A stretch of DNA of 64,000 nucleotides from Comamonas testosteroni TK102 (lineage in GTDB: Bacteria; Pseudomonadota; Gammaproteobacteria; Burkholderiales; Burkholderiaceae_C). The stretch lies in the NCBI RefSeq assembly GCF_000739375.1, contig NZ_CP006704.1:4588001-4652000 (forward strand). The letters run 5' to 3'. The translations under genes were made by a program, and so were the position numbers. Below the pieces are notes generated by a model, which worked only from the letters and a program-made list of their open reading frames with translations, was not told where the DNA came from and ran no database searches. Shown piece by piece: positions 61,835-64,000 of the stretch. Each line of letters starts with the position of its first letter. The first letter of the stretch is position 1.

Positions 61835-62812
61835 TCAATCGATCCTGATGCCGGCTTCCGCGATGACCGGACGCCAGCGCGCCGCTTCCGAGGCCATAAA
61901 ACTTCGCAGCGCCTGTGGCGAGCTGACGTCCGCCATCAGGCCAGCGCCCAGGAGCTTTTCCTGTACGTCCTTCGAGGCAAGGGCCTGCATCAGCGCCTGG
62001 TTAAGCTTTTCCACCACGGCGGCCGGAGTTCCCTTTGGCGCCAGCAACGCCATCCATACATCGATATCGGGCAGCTTGATACCCACATCGGACATAGACG
62101 GCACGGCCGGCAGCGAGGGGATGGGTTTTGCGCTCAGACGAGCCAACGGCTTTAACGTGCCCTTCGCGAAATGGGGCATGGCCGTCGTGATTCCGTCGAT
62201 AGTAAAGGTGATGTCCTTGGAAAGTAGGCCTTGGGTTGTCCCAGCACTGCCCTTGTAGGACGCAGAAACCACATCCTTTCCTAGCACGCGCTTGAGGAGT
62301 TCACCAGAAAGCTGGGATGTGAAAGTTCCAAAACCGTAGCTAATTGCAGTGGGGTCAGCCTTGGTTCGTGACAGCAGCACTTGCATTGAATCAGGCCCTG
62401 CCTGATTGGTCATAACGACCAACGGCGTGGTGGCTACTTTGCCTATTGGCTCGAAGTCATTGATGGGATCGTAGGGCAGCTTGGAGTAGAGATACTGATT
62501 CATCACCAGCGTATTGTCGATAGCCATCAGCAGCGTATATCCATCTGGCACTGCCTTCGCAACGACGTCAGCGCCGATGATGGTATTTGCGCCTGGCTTG
62601 TTGTCAACGACGATCGGCTGGCGCACCAATTCACCCATACGCTGCCCAACGACGCGGGCCAGCAAATCAGTAGGACCGCCAGCCGGGAAAGGTACAACCA
62701 TCCTGATAGGCCGACTTGGAAAATCACGCGAAGCTTGTGCCTGCGCTTGTAGCGGAACAGAGCTCCACACTAACGATAAGGCTAGGGCCGCTGCGGCCTG
62801 GGAGGTCATCAT
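61835..62812 (-). CDS. Tripartite tricarboxylate-type (Bug) solute-binding protein
   Basis: 325 residues. Signal peptide (AAAALALSLVWSSVPLQAQA) then the Bug family start FPSRPIRMVVPFPAGGPTDLLARVVGQRM, VVDNKPGANTIIGADVVAKAVPDGYTLLM and APKGTPAAVVEKLNQAL. Bug proteins bind organic acids or amides in the periplasm. No TctA/TctB membrane components are adjacent, which is common for Bug genes. The ATG at 62812 has AGGAGA upstream; 49 residues of open frame before it lack support. First gene of the three-gene operon. Confidence 0.92.
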   Translation of the reverse strand: MMTSQAAAALALSLVWSSVPLQAQAQASRDFPSRPIRMVVPFPAGGPTDLLARVVGQRMGELVRQPIVVDNKPGANTIIGADVVAKAVPDGYTLLMAIDNTLVMNQYLYSKLPYDPINDFEPIGKVATTPLVVMTNQAGPDSMQVLLSRTKADPTAISYGFGTFTSQLSGELLKRVLGKDVVSASYKGSAGTTQGLLSKDITFTIDGITTAMPHFAKGTLKPLARLSAKPIPSLPAVPSMSDVGIKLPDIDVWMALLAPKGTPAAVVEKLNQALMQALASKDVQEKLLGAGLMADVSSPQALRSFMASEAARWRPVIAEAGIRID

Positions 62813-63427
62813 GGAGAGTCTCCTATACGGTTGTCGATATCCGCAACAACGAACTGCGGATATTTGTTTAGTAGTCAATTCTGGTCGGGTGCCACACGCC
62901 CGGCAATGTGGCAGTGGCAATTCGCTGTATCGAAAAAAGGAATCTGCCATCCGCTCCATGCACTAACTCCCATGACACGCAGCGCACTGCCGCACAGCAC
63001 GTCTCACACTAAGTTAGAGACATACAGACCCATTTGATGTTGAGGTTGAAGACCGTCCCAACCTTGCCACCCCTAGACGAATCGAAATGCAAAATCAGTG
63101 CGACGTGAAGTCATCACAGCGTCCCACTGATCACATCAGGAATGCACCGCGCAAAGGCGTTGTCCCCTTCTTGCAAGGACAACGCCTGCTCGCACATGGT
63201 GCTGAAAACGTTCCGCTGTGTTCCGGTCGTCAGGATCGCTCAGGCTAAATACATCACCTCATCCACTGCGAGCTTTTCGGCCTAGCGTGCTACCCTGTTG
63301 GCGTTATTGGCCAACGCTTCTAGAAGTTCACGACAGACTGTGACTTTTTGTGTAACCGCCTCAGCGCTATCATCTTGGACTGCCCTAGGCAGGCAGACAT
63401 ACTCGGCCACTCTTTGGTGGACTGCTT
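62813..63427. other. Intergenic region upstream of the Bug operon
   Basis: About 615 bases without a supported gene. Presumably contains the operon promoter. A perfect inverted repeat lies at 63155-63187. No regulator gene is present beside the operon. Confidence 0.5.
63155..63187. repeat. Perfect 11-bp inverted repeat
   Basis: Arms AGGCGTTGTCC / GGACAACGCCT separated by 11 bases; no T run. Could be an operator, a recombination site or a remnant end of a mobile element. Confidence 0.7.
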
Positions 63428-64000
63428 CTATTCAGGTAGGCAAATCCCAGCCACAAGTCCGGTGCGCTCAAACGCCTCAGGGCTGATTCCACCCAGATGG
63501 CTATGGCGGCATGACCGGTTGTAGATCACCTCGATATAGTCGAATACATCGGCCCAGGTTTTGTCCCGGGTCTTGTAAATACGCTCGCGGACGCGCTCCT
63601 TCTTCAGGCTGCTGAAGAAAGACTCCACGACGGCGTTGTCCCAGCAGTTGCCACGGCGACTCATGCTGGACGCTAGGCCATGGGCTCGGCAGAAACGCTT
63701 GAAGTCATCGCTGCTGTACTGGGCGGATTCAACCGGTCGTCGCAACACCGGGTTTCCTTTGCTTCACCAGACGTGCGTACTGCGCCAGCAGGAGCTAGCC
63801 ACCACAGACCCAAGATGCACGGTGATATCAGTGACGCACGCTTTGTCTGGGGCATCCTCGGTGAACTGCCAATGCAAGTGGTTGGAGGCAATGATGGAAG
63901 GCTGGCCTGGAATGTGCCAGGAGTCTTGTAGCCCCATATCGCTTTGGTCTTTTGCTTGCGCATGATGCGGGCAACGAGATGCTTACCGCAGCGCTCCACG
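63428..64000 (-). pseudogene. Broken IS3-family transposase OrfB, cut by window end
   Basis: Minus-strand pieces in several frames: ERCGKHLVARIMRKQKTKAIWGYKTP, then SNHLHWQFTEDAPDKACVTDIT with the first catalytic Asp, and a last intact piece SAQYSSDDFKRFCRAHGLASSMSRRGNCWDNAVVESFFSSLKKERV with the catalytic Glu, ending ISPEAFERTG. At least two frame breaks and lost segments make it inactive. Its sequence differs from the IS3 remnant at 59.4 kb, so they are different elements. Confidence 0.85.

Noticed and set aside
59359..63748. A single IS3 element split by insertion of the catabolic trio
   Set aside because: The N-terminal part lies at lower coordinates than the C-terminal part although both are on the minus strand, and the OrfB sequences belong to different IS3 subgroups.

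Overview
The window looks like a chromosomal segment of a high-GC betaproteobacterium of the family Comamonadaceae, probably Comamonas or a near relative. This is inferred from gene content, the style of the proteins (Bug-type solute-binding protein, PuuD urate oxidase, many LysR regulators, NodT-type efflux protein) and base composition; no database search was possible.

Positions 1-46 kb are ordinary chromosome dominated by purine and ureide catabolism. On the minus strand at 0.1-7.4 kb lies a basic-membrane-protein (BMP) type ABC importer (ATPase, two permeases, two tandem BMP lipoproteins) followed by a Rieske oxygenase. Further on come a LysR regulator, a membrane PAS-GGDEF protein, a Crp/Fnr regulator, the urate oxidase PuuD with a fused cytochrome c domain, and XdhC. 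A tripartite RND efflux system (14.8-20.9 kb) stands divergent to a two-component system (21.3-23.3 kb). Then follow a SYLF lipoprotein, DoxX, 5-hydroxyisourate hydrolase and a gamma-glutamyltransferase. The glyoxylate branch is at 27.5-33.8 kb: GlxR, Hyi, Gcl, a divergent LysR and glycerate kinase TtuD. Next is a GntR-puuE-(uraD-allC fusion)-M20 operon, then LysR/MFS, an NCS2 xanthine/uracil permease and a malic enzyme with a one-base frameshift. Taken together the genes encode import of purines, urate oxidation, the HIU-OHCU-allantoin-allantoate steps, and conversion of glyoxylate to glycerate and 2-phosphoglycerate. Only the ureidoglycolate step lacks an obvious enzyme, and the divergent M20 protein is the natural candidate. 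A palindromic octamer, TGTATACA, recurs in front of several of these genes and may be the operator of the GntR regulator.

A tRNA-Ser(TGA) gene at 45.9 kb marks the change to accessory DNA. From 46 to 64 kb there are a decayed IS5-type transposase, an IS110-family element with 14-bp inverted repeats, an SDR, and a LysR gene divergent to a six-gene operon (alpha/beta hydrolase, cyclophilin-like, cupin, SDR, secreted cupin, double carboxymuconolactone-decarboxylase-like protein). Next is a 4-kb zone of very small genes, repeats and terminators, then an etfA fragment cut by a broken IS3-family transposase, an amidohydrolase-cupin-Bug receptor operon, and a second broken IS3-family transposase running off the right end.
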